Positions 1-6,329 of a stretch of DNA of 11,375 bases are shown here, piece after piece. Position numbers and translations under genes: made by a program. The notes under the pieces are model-generated. The model did no database searches and was not told the origin of the DNA. It saw only the letters and a list, made by a program, of their open reading frames with translations. How positions within the stretch are numbered: position 1 is the stretch's first letter; every line of letters starts with the position of its first letter. The DNA comes from Oligoflexia bacterium (GTDB taxonomy: Bacteria; Bdellovibrionota; UBA1018): the NCBI GenBank assembly GCA_903928955.1, contig CAIYTD010000263.1:1-11375 (forward strand), given 5' to 3'.

Positions 1-217
1 AAACAAAAGTGATGAATCCAGCTGGCCAAAATCCAATCACCCTAGAAACATTCGATGCACCAATATTTCCACTTCCCTGAGTAGTCAAACTCTTGACTTT
101 AAAAAATCTGGCCACAATAAGACCAAAAGGAATAGATCCCATTAAAATTGAAATAAAAAATATTATTCCTTGTAAAAAACTTTTTGAAGATAACGAAAAA
201 AATAAGAAATTTAACAC
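1..217 (-). CDS. plsY: Acyl-phosphate:glycerol-3-phosphate acyltransferase PlsY, N-terminal part
   Basis: PlsY is a polytopic inner-membrane enzyme that transfers an acyl group from acyl-phosphate to glycerol-3-phosphate, giving lysophosphatidic acid, the first step of phospholipid synthesis. The 72 visible residues carry a first membrane segment (about 14-37) with the family motif GSIPFG (27-32), followed by the signature GSGNIGASNVSR (48-59), which matches the conserved GSGNIGATNxxR phosphate-binding loop. The rest lies beyond the left edge of the window, so the later KG and other acyl-phosphate motifs cannot be checked. I chose the GTG at 215-217 because an AAGGA Shine-Dalgarno lies 8 bases upstream, inside the end of lgt. 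The gap to the lgt stop codon is only 3 bases, so it is almost certainly cotranscribed with lgt and lspA. The identification comes from motifs and is firm despite the truncation. Confidence 0.9.
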   Translation of the reverse strand, partial: MLNFLFFSLSSKSFLQGIIFFISILMGSIPFGLIVARFFKVKSLTTQGSGNIGASNVSRVIGFWPAGFITFV

Positions 218-220
218 AAC

Positions 221-1039
221 TTATTTCCTTTTTTTTGTAGACTTTTTATGTCTGACAGAAGCTGAATGAACAACCTGAATTTGCTGCAGTCGAAACCATA
301 AAATGCCTAGAGCTACTAGAAAAATTACAACAGATATAAACTGACTCGTCGAAAGAACATCTTCAATGACAAATCCACGAATGAAATCACCTCGAAATAC
401 TTCGATAATGCTCCTAATAATTGGATATGCTAAAAAATAAGTGAGAGCCACCTGCCCGTCAAAAGATTTTTTCTTGTAAACATAAAGTAATCCAATAAAA
501 AGTATAAATAGCGCTCCCGCCTCATAAAGCTGGGTAGGATGAAGTGGAATTCCTTGGTACTGACGATCCACTAAATCAGAATAGAGCCGAACTCCGAACT
601 GTGTTCCTGTTGGTTTTCCATAGCAGCAACCTGCTGCTAGACAGCCAAACCGACCAAAGACATGCGCAATCACTAAACCCGGCCCAAGAACATCCAGAGT
701 CTTCCAAATCGGGAGTTTATGTTTATTGACGTACCAAATTAAAAATGGAATAACTAAAATTGGTCCACCTAAAAAAACTAATCCTCCTTCCCAGATTTTA
801 AACATATCCATTGGATGACTCATAAAGTCACCAAAACGAGTAATAATAAAAAGAATTCTTGATCCTAGAAATCCAATCAAGAGGCACCAAAAACCAAGAT
901 CTAATATTTTTTCGACATCTAGAGAAGATTTCACACAAAGTCTTTTAACTATTGAAATAGCTACTAAAAATCCAATCGCAATCAAAAATCCATAGGTATG
1001 AATGGGGAGTGGTCCAAAATTAATGAGAATTGGATACAT
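221..1039 (-). CDS. lgt: Prolipoprotein diacylglyceryl transferase Lgt
   Basis: Lgt moves the diacylglyceryl group of phosphatidylglycerol onto the lipobox cysteine of prolipoproteins in the inner membrane, the step before LspA. The 272-residue protein has the usual multi-pass profile. Family landmarks in order are PLPIHTYG (10-17), GGLVFLGG (85-92), the signature GRFGCLAAGCCYGKPT (129-144) with the essential arginine at R130, HPTQLYE (167-173) and the second conserved arginine in FRGD (R216). The signature is the CCYG variant rather than the GNxxNxExxGR form of E. coli, and the histidine of the E. coli GGxxFHGG loop is leucine here (L90). The C-terminus is strongly basic. I chose the ATG at 1039: it begins the MYPILINFGP N-terminus typical of the family and has an AAGGA about 11 bases upstream, whereas a longer reading frame to 1090 adds only lspA-overlapping sequence. 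It overlaps lspA by 20 bases. Confidence 0.94.
   Translation of the reverse strand: MYPILINFGPLPIHTYGFLIAIGFLVAISIVKRLCVKSSLDVEKILDLGFWCLLIGFLGSRILFIITRFGDFMSHPMDMFKIWEGGLVFLGGPILVIPFLIWYVNKHKLPIWKTLDVLGPGLVIAHVFGRFGCLAAGCCYGKPTGTQFGVRLYSDLVDRQYQGIPLHPTQLYEAGALFILFIGLLYVYKKKSFDGQVALTYFLAYPIIRSIIEVFRGDFIRGFVIEDVLSTSQFISVVIFLVALGILWFRLQQIQVVHSASVRHKKSTKKRK
226..230 (-). promoter_or_regulatory. Ribosome binding site that sets the GTG start of plsY
   Basis: AAGGA on the minus strand, 8 bases before the GTG at 217-215. It lies in the last codons of lgt, and no ATG occurs nearby in the plsY frame before residue 26, so this site decides the non-ATG start. Confidence 0.65.
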
Positions 1040-1586
1040 GAGAGTGAGATTCCTTTTTAATTGATAGCGAGCGATCACGAGACAATACATCTAGCATGAG
1101 TATCCCGACACCTATACAGATAGCCGAGTCTGCAACATTAAACGCTGGAAAATGATACGACCAGTGCCAATGAAAGTCTAGAAAATCAACGACATACCCC
1201 ATGGTTAAACGATCAATGAAATTTCCAACAGCACCTGAAATAACCAACGAAAGCGCAGCTGAAAGTACCAAATCCTGAGCTGGGACTTTTCTAAAAACAT
1301 ACGCAATAGAAACCAAAGCTGCAATAGGTACAATCATAAAAAAGGGGACTCTAAAACTAGGATCAGCTTGTGACAAAATTCCAAATGCTGCGCCCTTATT
1401 TTGAACATAGGTAATATTAAAAAAGTTTACAACAACGGGAATGGACTCTCCTAATATGAATTTTTGAACAACAAAATATTTAGTTAACTGATCCAATCCA
1501 ATAACAAAAAAGGAAATGAAAAAAAGCATAAAATACTTAAACTTCTTAGGATTTTTGGGTGAATTTTTTCTACGCGCACGCTTCAT
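1020..1586 (-). CDS. lspA: Lipoprotein signal peptidase (signal peptidase II)
   Basis: LspA is the inner-membrane aspartyl protease that cuts the signal peptide from prolipoproteins after Lgt has lipidated them. The 188-residue protein has the four expected membrane segments (about 19-35, 81-98, 105-122 and 152-168). It carries the conserved LDQLTK (31-36), NKGAAFGI (63-70), GNFIDR with catalytic D125, and FNVAD with catalytic D153. The N-terminus is a highly basic cytoplasmic extension of about 18 residues and the C-terminus is polar and histidine-rich; both are somewhat longer than in the E. coli enzyme of about 164 residues. The start at 1586 is fixed by a GGAGG site 7 bases upstream; two ATG codons farther upstream lack such a site. 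The 3' end runs 20 bases into lgt. A 111-base gap separates it from the IleRS-like gene upstream, in which I see no clear promoter. Confidence 0.95.
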   Translation of the reverse strand: MKRARRKNSPKNPKKFKYFMLFFISFFVIGLDQLTKYFVVQKFILGESIPVVVNFFNITYVQNKGAAFGILSQADPSFRVPFFMIVPIAALVSIAYVFRKVPAQDLVLSAALSLVISGAVGNFIDRLTMGYVVDFLDFHWHWSYHFPAFNVADSAICIGVGILMLDVLSRDRSLSIKKESHSHVSNSH

Positions 1587-1593
1587 TAGATTG

Positions 1594-1598
1594 CCTCC
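1594..1598 (-). promoter_or_regulatory. Strong ribosome binding site of lspA
   Basis: GGAGG on the minus strand with a 7-base spacer to the ATG at 1586. It selects this start over the in-frame ATG codons at 1604 and 1613, which lie upstream of or over the site. Confidence 0.75.
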
Positions 1599-1697
1599 AC
1601 GCATCTCTGACAAACACCTAAATTTAACTCTACTTTACCTATATTCTCAGTATAGATCCGATAATTCAATTCCTATGTTGATAGATAGACCTCATTC

Positions 1698-2456
1698 TCA
1701 TCTCAAAATGATAGGCTGATCACAACGACAACAACAAAGATACCTACTTAAAACATCCTCCTGCAACAAGATGATTCCTGAATCCTGAAGATTAGAAATA
1801 ATCCAATCATTGGCTTGAAATAAAGATTGCCCCTCCATTTCTGGAAAATCAACCGTATACCTACCCTGATCATTTATAAGTGAATCTATTCTTAATCCAT
1901 ACAATAAACCTAACTGATAGTCGTCTCTATTCAGTCCTGGATTGATCAACACAGCACCTGTGCCGCTAGCATAACCCATCTGATCAGATAGTATGATCAT
2001 CAAGTTTTTGAGAAAAAAAGGATGCTTAACATAATGACGATGAAGTACCCCTCCTTGAAAGTGAAGTAACGGGAGTGAGTGCTTCTCAAAACCAATAAAC
2101 TTTTCAATAGCCTCTTGAAAAATCTGAGCCACTATCCAGATTTCAGTTCCATCTAGTGCAGGCACTTTAATAGCCACATAATCCCATTTAGAATGAAGAG
2201 AAATTCCTAAAGAGAAAGGAAGCACCCAAGGATTAAGAGTCTCTACTAGAATACATACCCGCACGGCTCCTTCATTTCTGGAAATTTCCCCTAACTCCGG
2301 GAAAGCCCAAACAGATTCGTTAGTTAAGTCAAATTTAACATAAACCGAACGACTCTTTTTTTCGACAAATTTGATTTCAGATAAAATACAGGGAGCTGCA
2401 CAAGTAGGACACCACTCTACCACCTGATGCACTTGACTCAGACGATTCGATTTCAT
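1698..2456 (-). CDS. Stand-alone IleRS CP1 editing-domain-like protein (ileS-derived)
   Basis: The whole 252-residue protein aligns, by eye, with the CP1 editing insertion of isoleucyl-tRNA synthetase and nothing else. It opens with VVEWCPTCAAPCILSEIKF (12-30), matching the WCPxCxTALAExE entry of CP1. It continues with KKSRSVYVKF (34-42 region), PWVLP (76-80, family TTTPWTLP), GTGAV (165-169), DDYQLGLLYGL (178-188) and DQGRY, and closes with CCCRCDQPIILR (241-252), matching HCWRCxxPxIxR at the exit of CP1. The four zinc-site cysteines are all present (C16, C19, C242, C245). The aminoacylation core is missing: no HIGH, no KMSKS and no anticodon domain. The editing motif HTAPGHG is rewritten as LINPGLN, with L170 at the position of E. 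coli H333, while D179 corresponds to the substrate-binding D342. The start at 2456 has GAAGGA 8 bases upstream. Many bacteria have ileS directly before lspA, so this is probably that ileS locus reduced to one domain. It could be a trans-editing factor, a tRNA- or zinc-binding protein, or a decaying relic; the open frame and kept cysteines favour a folded product. Confidence 0.8.
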   Translation of the reverse strand: MKSNRLSQVHQVVEWCPTCAAPCILSEIKFVEKKSRSVYVKFDLTNESVWAFPELGEISRNEGAVRVCILVETLNPWVLPFSLGISLHSKWDYVAIKVPALDGTEIWIVAQIFQEAIEKFIGFEKHSLPLLHFQGGVLHRHYVKHPFFLKNLMIILSDQMGYASGTGAVLINPGLNRDDYQLGLLYGLRIDSLINDQGRYTVDFPEMEGQSLFQANDWIISNLQDSGIILLQEDVLSRYLCCCRCDQPIILR

Positions 2457-2464
2457 TCCTTAAT

Positions 2465-2470
2465 TCCTTC
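2465..2470 (-). promoter_or_regulatory. Ribosome binding site of the IleRS-CP1-like gene
   Basis: GAAGGA on the minus strand, 8 bases before the ATG at 2456. A good site just ahead of the shortened frame supports this ATG being a real start rather than an accident inside a larger broken ileS. Confidence 0.6.
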
Positions 2471-2498
2471 GAAATTAAAATGAACTACCATAATAAAC

Positions 2499-2528
2499 AT
2501 CATACCTATTCTTGACAGATATATTCAA
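2499..2528 (-). promoter_or_regulatory. Putative sigma70-type promoter for the IleRS-CP1-like / lspA / lgt / plsY group
   Basis: On the minus strand TTGAAT (2528-2523) is separated by 18 bases from TATGAT (2504-2499), a good match to a housekeeping promoter with transcription expected to begin near 2490, about 35 bases before the start codon. It lies in the 204-base region between the divergent genes (2457-2660). That region also holds two copies of CCCCAG about 20 bases apart (around 2538 and 2558) and a 10-base palindrome at 2569-2578, either of which could be a binding site. I found no convincing promoter for the plus-strand gene and no recognisable RNA gene or riboswitch there. Confidence 0.45.
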
Positions 2529-2660
2529 ATACTACTCCCCCAGAAGTTCGCGTGATAACCCCAGGCAAAAGGTACCTTCTTTATAACAATTCCCCTTAAA
2601 TTTCATAGCATTATTCAACAATTGTACAGATGAAGCGGTTTATGATAAAAAAATTTTCTA

Positions 2661-3218
2661 ATGAAGACTGTCACTTTACTAGGAATTACAATTTACACTG
2701 CCATAAGCGTAACTCCATCCTCAGCAAAAATAAGGCCTACCTCTTTTTTTAAACTTAAAAATATCGAACCCACAGTAGTCAAGGATATTACAGGAGAAGC
2801 TACCTTAACTCTTCAGCAAACTCTTCCGCTGACTGCAGAAACTTTTTCTATCTCATTTCAAGATGGAAAATTAACAGAAAACATAGAGTTTTATCAATCA
2901 CCTCGTTGCTATCTCCATTTCAGGCAACCCAATCCACTTTATCAGGCACTCTCAGCGGGACAAATTCTAAAAGTAAGCAAAATTGATAAAATATACATGA
3001 ATGGGTCGGTTCATGTCACATTTTGGTTTGACCATCATTCTTCTATTTCAGATCTTGCTTGTATCACAAACTATAACCATAGTATTACTCAAGAAGAGCT
3101 CAAAAATACTTTAGGAAGTACATTCAGCTTATCTTTCACAAATTCTATTGAAACAGAAAATTTCTCAAGTCAAAATACTTCGCATCAGTCCACACGAGTT
3201 ATTCTGAATGACTCTTAA
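2661..3218 (+). CDS. Exported protein of unknown function
   Basis: I do not recognise this 185-residue protein. Residues 1-22 look like a Sec signal peptide: a lysine at position 2, a short hydrophobic core (about 4-16) and a likely cleavage after SSA (20-22). There is no lipobox cysteine, so the mature part of about 163 residues is probably soluble in the periplasm or secreted. It is rich in serine and threonine, has alternating hydrophobic and polar residues typical of beta strands, and contains two cysteines (C83, C134) that could form a disulfide. The last 25 residues are polar and probably disordered. It is the only plus-strand gene in the window, divergent from the IleRS-CP1-like gene and convergent with hemN, whose stop codon it overlaps by 4 bases. 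No Shine-Dalgarno is visible, so the start is the weakest of the set. An ATG at 2630 lies in a different frame that would join this one if a 7-A run at 2647-2653 were one base shorter. Confidence 0.65.
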   Translation: MKTVTLLGITIYTAISVTPSSAKIRPTSFFKLKNIEPTVVKDITGEATLTLQQTLPLTAETFSISFQDGKLTENIEFYQSPRCYLHFRQPNPLYQALSAGQILKVSKIDKIYMNGSVHVTFWFDHHSSISDLACITNYNHSITQEELKNTLGSTFSLSFTNSIETENFSSQNTSHQSTRVILNDS

Positions 3219-4582
3219 ATAGTCTTACTAAATATTTGAGTAGTGGGCGCACGCGCAATCAGCCTTGCATCAAAAGCCATACAAACATTTCTTAAAAAAG
3301 GGCGACCTTTCTCTGTTACTCGACAAACTTTCCCTTCAAATTGCACTAAGCCATCACTTTCTAATTCTGATAGCCTTTCCTGAATAGTTTGTAAGTGATC
3401 AATAAATTCCCCTTCTAAAGCCCAGTTTGTTTCTAAACGAGTCATTAAGTTTAAAATATGCCTTCGAAGAACTTCATCTTCATGAGATAATACATGACCG
3501 CGAAAAATAGGAATTTCACCTTTTTCAACTCTTGCCTGGTAAGTTTCAATCAGTTTTTCATTTTGAGAAAATACAGACCATGCATCGCCAATAGCAGAAA
3601 CTCCTAGACCAATCAGAGGAGCTACCTGCTTGGTTGTATAACCCATAAAATTTCTATGCAATTTTTGAGTTCTAGCAGCTTCCCAAAGCCCATCGGTTTC
3701 TAATGCAAAATGATCCATTCCAATCTCATGATAACCATCTTGCTCCAACATTTTACGGCCTAATTCATAAAGAGCTCTTTTTTCATCCCCTGAAGGAAGA
3801 TCAGCCTCTGTAAATCTCCGCTGACCCGGTTTAATCCATGGGACATGCGCATATGCATAAAAAGCGATACGATCGGGCCGCAAACGCCGAACGGCTTGAA
3901 TGGTTTTTTCAATACTATTCAAAGTTTGAAGTGGGAGACCATAAATTAAATCATAATTGATGCTGTTAAAACCAATACTACGGGCTTGAGTAGTTATTTT
4001 TTGAACTAACTCTTCAGACTGAACACGACGAACAATTTCCTGTACAGCTAAATCAAAATCCTGAATACCCAAACTAAGCCTTTTAAAACCAAGCTCATAT
4101 AATTTCTGAAGATGTTGAGGTTTTGTTACGCGGGGATCCGCTTCTATAGAAAAATCGATAACATTGGAAGTATTTGCTAAAATTAAAATACCCCGAACCA
4201 GAAGAGCTAATTCTTCAGGAGTAAGAAAGGTTGGAGTCCCACCTCCTAAATGAATTTCACTCACTGTTATTTTTCGATTGAGCCGGGACACATAGAGTGC
4301 CCATTCCTTTAATAAAGTAGTAACGTACGAACCTGACACGTTATGATTTCGTGTAATTCGTGTGTTACACCCACAGTAAGTACAAAGACTTTCACAAAAG
4401 GGAATATGAATATAAAGAGCAGCTCCAATTCCTTGTTGTTCACTTTCATCTAATGCTTTAGAAATACTGTTTATCCATTGAATTTCAGTAGGCGTATCAC
4501 TCCAATAGGGAACGGTCGGATAACTGGTATAACGCGGCCCAGGAACATTGTATTTTTTCAGCAAAAATGACGATGAATTCAT
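3215..4582 (-). CDS. hemN: Oxygen-independent coproporphyrinogen III dehydrogenase HemN
   Basis: HemN is a cytoplasmic radical SAM enzyme that oxidatively decarboxylates two propionate side chains of coproporphyrinogen III to vinyl groups, giving protoporphyrinogen IX without oxygen. The 455 residues match the length of E. coli HemN (457). Visible landmarks are the N-terminal GPRYTSYPT (15-23), the cluster motif CESLCTYCGC with C63, C67 and C70 binding the 4Fe-4S cluster and C72 matching the fourth conserved cysteine, and GGGTPTF (113-119) of the SAM site. The C-terminal HemN domain begins after MGYTTKQVAPLIGLG. These features separate true HemN from the HemW and HemZ relatives. The ATG at 4582 overlaps the hemE stop as ATGA and has GGAG 7 bases upstream, so it is preferred over an in-frame extension to 4684 inside hemE. 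It is the last gene of the haem operon; I see no clear terminator after it, and it ends in a 4-base overlap with the convergent gene. Confidence 0.95.
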   Translation of the reverse strand: MNSSSFLLKKYNVPGPRYTSYPTVPYWSDTPTEIQWINSISKALDESEQQGIGAALYIHIPFCESLCTYCGCNTRITRNHNVSGSYVTTLLKEWALYVSRLNRKITVSEIHLGGGTPTFLTPEELALLVRGILILANTSNVIDFSIEADPRVTKPQHLQKLYELGFKRLSLGIQDFDLAVQEIVRRVQSEELVQKITTQARSIGFNSINYDLIYGLPLQTLNSIEKTIQAVRRLRPDRIAFYAYAHVPWIKPGQRRFTEADLPSGDEKRALYELGRKMLEQDGYHEIGMDHFALETDGLWEAARTQKLHRNFMGYTTKQVAPLIGLGVSAIGDAWSVFSQNEKLIETYQARVEKGEIPIFRGHVLSHEDEVLRRHILNLMTRLETNWALEGEFIDHLQTIQERLSELESDGLVQFEGKVCRVTEKGRPFLRNVCMAFDARLIARAPTTQIFSKTI

Positions 4583-5628
4583 CCTACAACTCCAGGAAAA
4601 ACCTCTTTTTGAAGCTTGAGAAATAAACGCACATTCGCTTCTGGCGTCTGAGGCAGAATTCCATGACCTAACCCACAGATCCAACCAACGCGCTTCTCTG
4701 CAGGCAATTTTTTCACTGAATCAAAGACAATCCTGATACGACTCTCAAGCTCATCAGATTGAAGAAAAAGCCAATTTGGATCTAAGTTTCCTTGAATTGC
4801 CCAATTCTGTCCCCATTCCATTAAAACTTTAGATAAATCATGTTTCCAATCTATTCCTAAACAAGAAATAGGCAAATGAACTAAATGTTTCCAGTAATGA
4901 GGCCCAGTACCTTTCGAATAATAAACTACAGGAGTTTGAGGATTCCTCATCTTAAATTTTTCTAAAATAACTTCTAAAGATGGAACGACAATCGTCCTAA
5001 AAATTTCTTCATCAAATTCACCTGCACAAGTATCTAGCACCGCCACAGCATCTGCGCCAGCATTTGCTTGAAGACACATATTTTCGACCAATAGTTCGCA
5101 AAGTTTTTCAAAGAAACCAAAGAATCTACCGTCTTGAAGGCCACACCTAGCTGAGTCAAGTTGCCCCTTATGGCTTCCTTCGACAGCATAACAAAATAAA
5201 GTCAATGGGCCTCCGACAAAACCAAGTAAACCTTTGTCTGAAGGTAATCTTTTTCGAATCAATTCAAGAGCTTCAGCTTGAAAATTTAGCCCTTCTACAA
5301 GTTTACTCCCAGTCTTAAGCTTTTTAAGGTCCTCCAATATTCGAAGGTGCCAGCTCAACTGAGGACCTTCGTCATAAGTTAAACCCATCCCCATGACTTC
5401 GAGCGGAAAAAGTAAATCTGAAAATAATATAGCCGCATCAAAACCAAAATCTCGAATAGGCCCTAGAGTAGCTTCACAGGCAACCTCTGGTATTTTACAA
5501 ACATCAATAAATGAATACTGTTTTCGAAGATTTTGATAATGAGAATGATAACGTCCAGCCTGCCTCATCATCCAAACAGGTGGCCTTGCAATATTTTGCC
5601 TTAAAATGGCTTCGCGAAATAAATTCAT
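4579..5628 (-). CDS. hemE: Uroporphyrinogen III decarboxylase HemE
   Basis: HemE is a cytoplasmic enzyme that removes four carboxyl groups from the acetate side chains of uroporphyrinogen III to give coproporphyrinogen III. The 349 residues are the usual family length. The N-terminal signature RPPVWMMRQAGRY (15-27) holds the substrate-binding arginines R22 and R26, and FGFDAAILFSDLLFPLE (61-77) holds D71, the catalytic aspartate position (human D86). GLGHGILPQTPEANV near the end matches the conserved histidine loop. The start at 5628 overlaps the response regulator's stop codon as ATGA, and its stop overlaps hemN the same way, so translation of all three is probably coupled. Its product is the direct substrate of the next gene's enzyme. 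I see no missing key residue. Confidence 0.96.
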   Translation of the reverse strand: MNLFREAILRQNIARPPVWMMRQAGRYHSHYQNLRKQYSFIDVCKIPEVACEATLGPIRDFGFDAAILFSDLLFPLEVMGMGLTYDEGPQLSWHLRILEDLKKLKTGSKLVEGLNFQAEALELIRKRLPSDKGLLGFVGGPLTLFCYAVEGSHKGQLDSARCGLQDGRFFGFFEKLCELLVENMCLQANAGADAVAVLDTCAGEFDEEIFRTIVVPSLEVILEKFKMRNPQTPVVYYSKGTGPHYWKHLVHLPISCLGIDWKHDLSKVLMEWGQNWAIQGNLDPNWLFLQSDELESRIRIVFDSVKKLPAEKRVGWICGLGHGILPQTPEANVRLFLKLQKEVFPGVVG

Positions 5629-6329
5629 ATTAATTGATATCCTATTCCTCTCACACTCTTAATCACCTGAGGTTGCTCCGCGTTCAATTCCACTAAACGC
5701 CTCAAACGCATAATAAAATTATCTACAGTTCGAGGCGTAGGAAACTCATCTTCAGACCATACTTGATTCAAAATTTCATCTCGACTGACTACTAGTCCAC
5801 GACGCTCAACCATGAACTTCAACAAGGCAGTTTCTTTATGAGTCAAAGAATAAATTTTTCCATCAGCTTCAGCTTCAAATTTTAAAAAATGCACTTTCGC
5901 GCGTCCAATTATAATTGGAATATTACTTCCTTCTAAACTTCCCGATAAATACTGAGCTCTTTTAAGTGCATTTTTTAACCTCAACATGAGCTCTTTCAAA
6001 TGGAAAGGTTTAACAATATAGTCCTCAGCCCCTAATTCAAGACCCCGAATCCGATCTTCTGGAGTTCCAAAAGCAGTCAGAAAAACAACCGCAGTGGATG
6101 GCTGTTTTAGCCTTAAAAGTTTAGCTACCTCAAAACCAGAACCATCTGGCAAATGGACATCTAATAATGCTAAATCAAATGTTCGACCTGAAATTTGGAG
6201 CTCGGCATCCTCCTGAGTTGTTACCCAGACTACTTCAAAATCTTCTTTCTGGAGGCGCTCCACTAACGTTGAACCTACGTTTTTTTCGTCCTCCACAAGT
6301 AAAAATCGAGGCAAAGATCGATCAGCCAT
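5625..6329 (-). CDS. OmpR/PhoB-family response regulator
   Basis: A 234-residue transcription factor with an N-terminal receiver domain (about 7-120) and a C-terminal winged-helix DNA-binding domain (about 135-234). The receiver has the acidic pair E13-D14, phosphoacceptor D57 in LALLDVHLPDG, T85 and K107 in YIVKPF, so it should be phosphorylated normally. The C-terminal domain shows the OmpR pattern: TxKE (LTHKETALLKFM), the recognition-helix region RTVDNFIMRLRRL, and the closing RGIGYQLI. The gene overlaps the histidine kinase by 8 bases and hemE by 4, so it is translated with both. Its target genes cannot be read from this window. From its place inside the haem operon, I infer a role in sensing or setting haem or tetrapyrrole supply, or a redox or metal cue linked to it. 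The first ATG is taken, with a weak AGG about 9 bases upstream. Confidence 0.93.
   Translation of the reverse strand: MADRSLPRFLLVEDEKNVGSTLVERLQKEDFEVVWVTTQEDAELQISGRTFDLALLDVHLPDGSGFEVAKLLRLKQPSTAVVFLTAFGTPEDRIRGLELGAEDYIVKPFHLKELMLRLKNALKRAQYLSGSLEGSNIPIIIGRAKVHFLKFEAEADGKIYSLTHKETALLKFMVERRGLVVSRDEILNQVWSEDEFPTPRTVDNFIMRLRRLVELNAEQPQVIKSVRGIGYQLI

Noticed and set aside
1587..1697. Separate promoter for lspA, or ileS C-terminal remnants, in the 111-base gap
   Set aside because: TTGAAT and TATACT-like hexamers occur but with wrong spacing, and translation of the gap gives no KMSKS or zinc-finger remnants.
1698..2456. ValRS or LeuRS CP1 origin for the stand-alone editing-like protein
   Set aside because: The PGxxxDDYxLGxxYGL stretch and the paired CxxC ends fit IleRS; ValRS and LeuRS have the (T)PAHDxxDF form instead.
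2512..2517. Perfect TTGACA -35 box on the plus strand ahead of the exported-protein gene
   Set aside because: No -10-like hexamer stands 16-18 bases downstream (the sequence there is C-rich), and the site falls inside the spacer of the better minus-strand promoter.
3211..3241. Inverted repeat (ACTC..AAATA with TATTTGAGT) at the convergent ends of the exported-protein gene and hemN, as a terminator
   Set aside because: The stem is AT-rich with a 2-base bulge and a long loop, and no T tract follows on either strand.
4583..4684. N-terminal extension of the hemN frame
   Set aside because: It lies in the coding region of hemE, has no family similarity, and the ATG at 4582 has an SD and an ATGA overlap.
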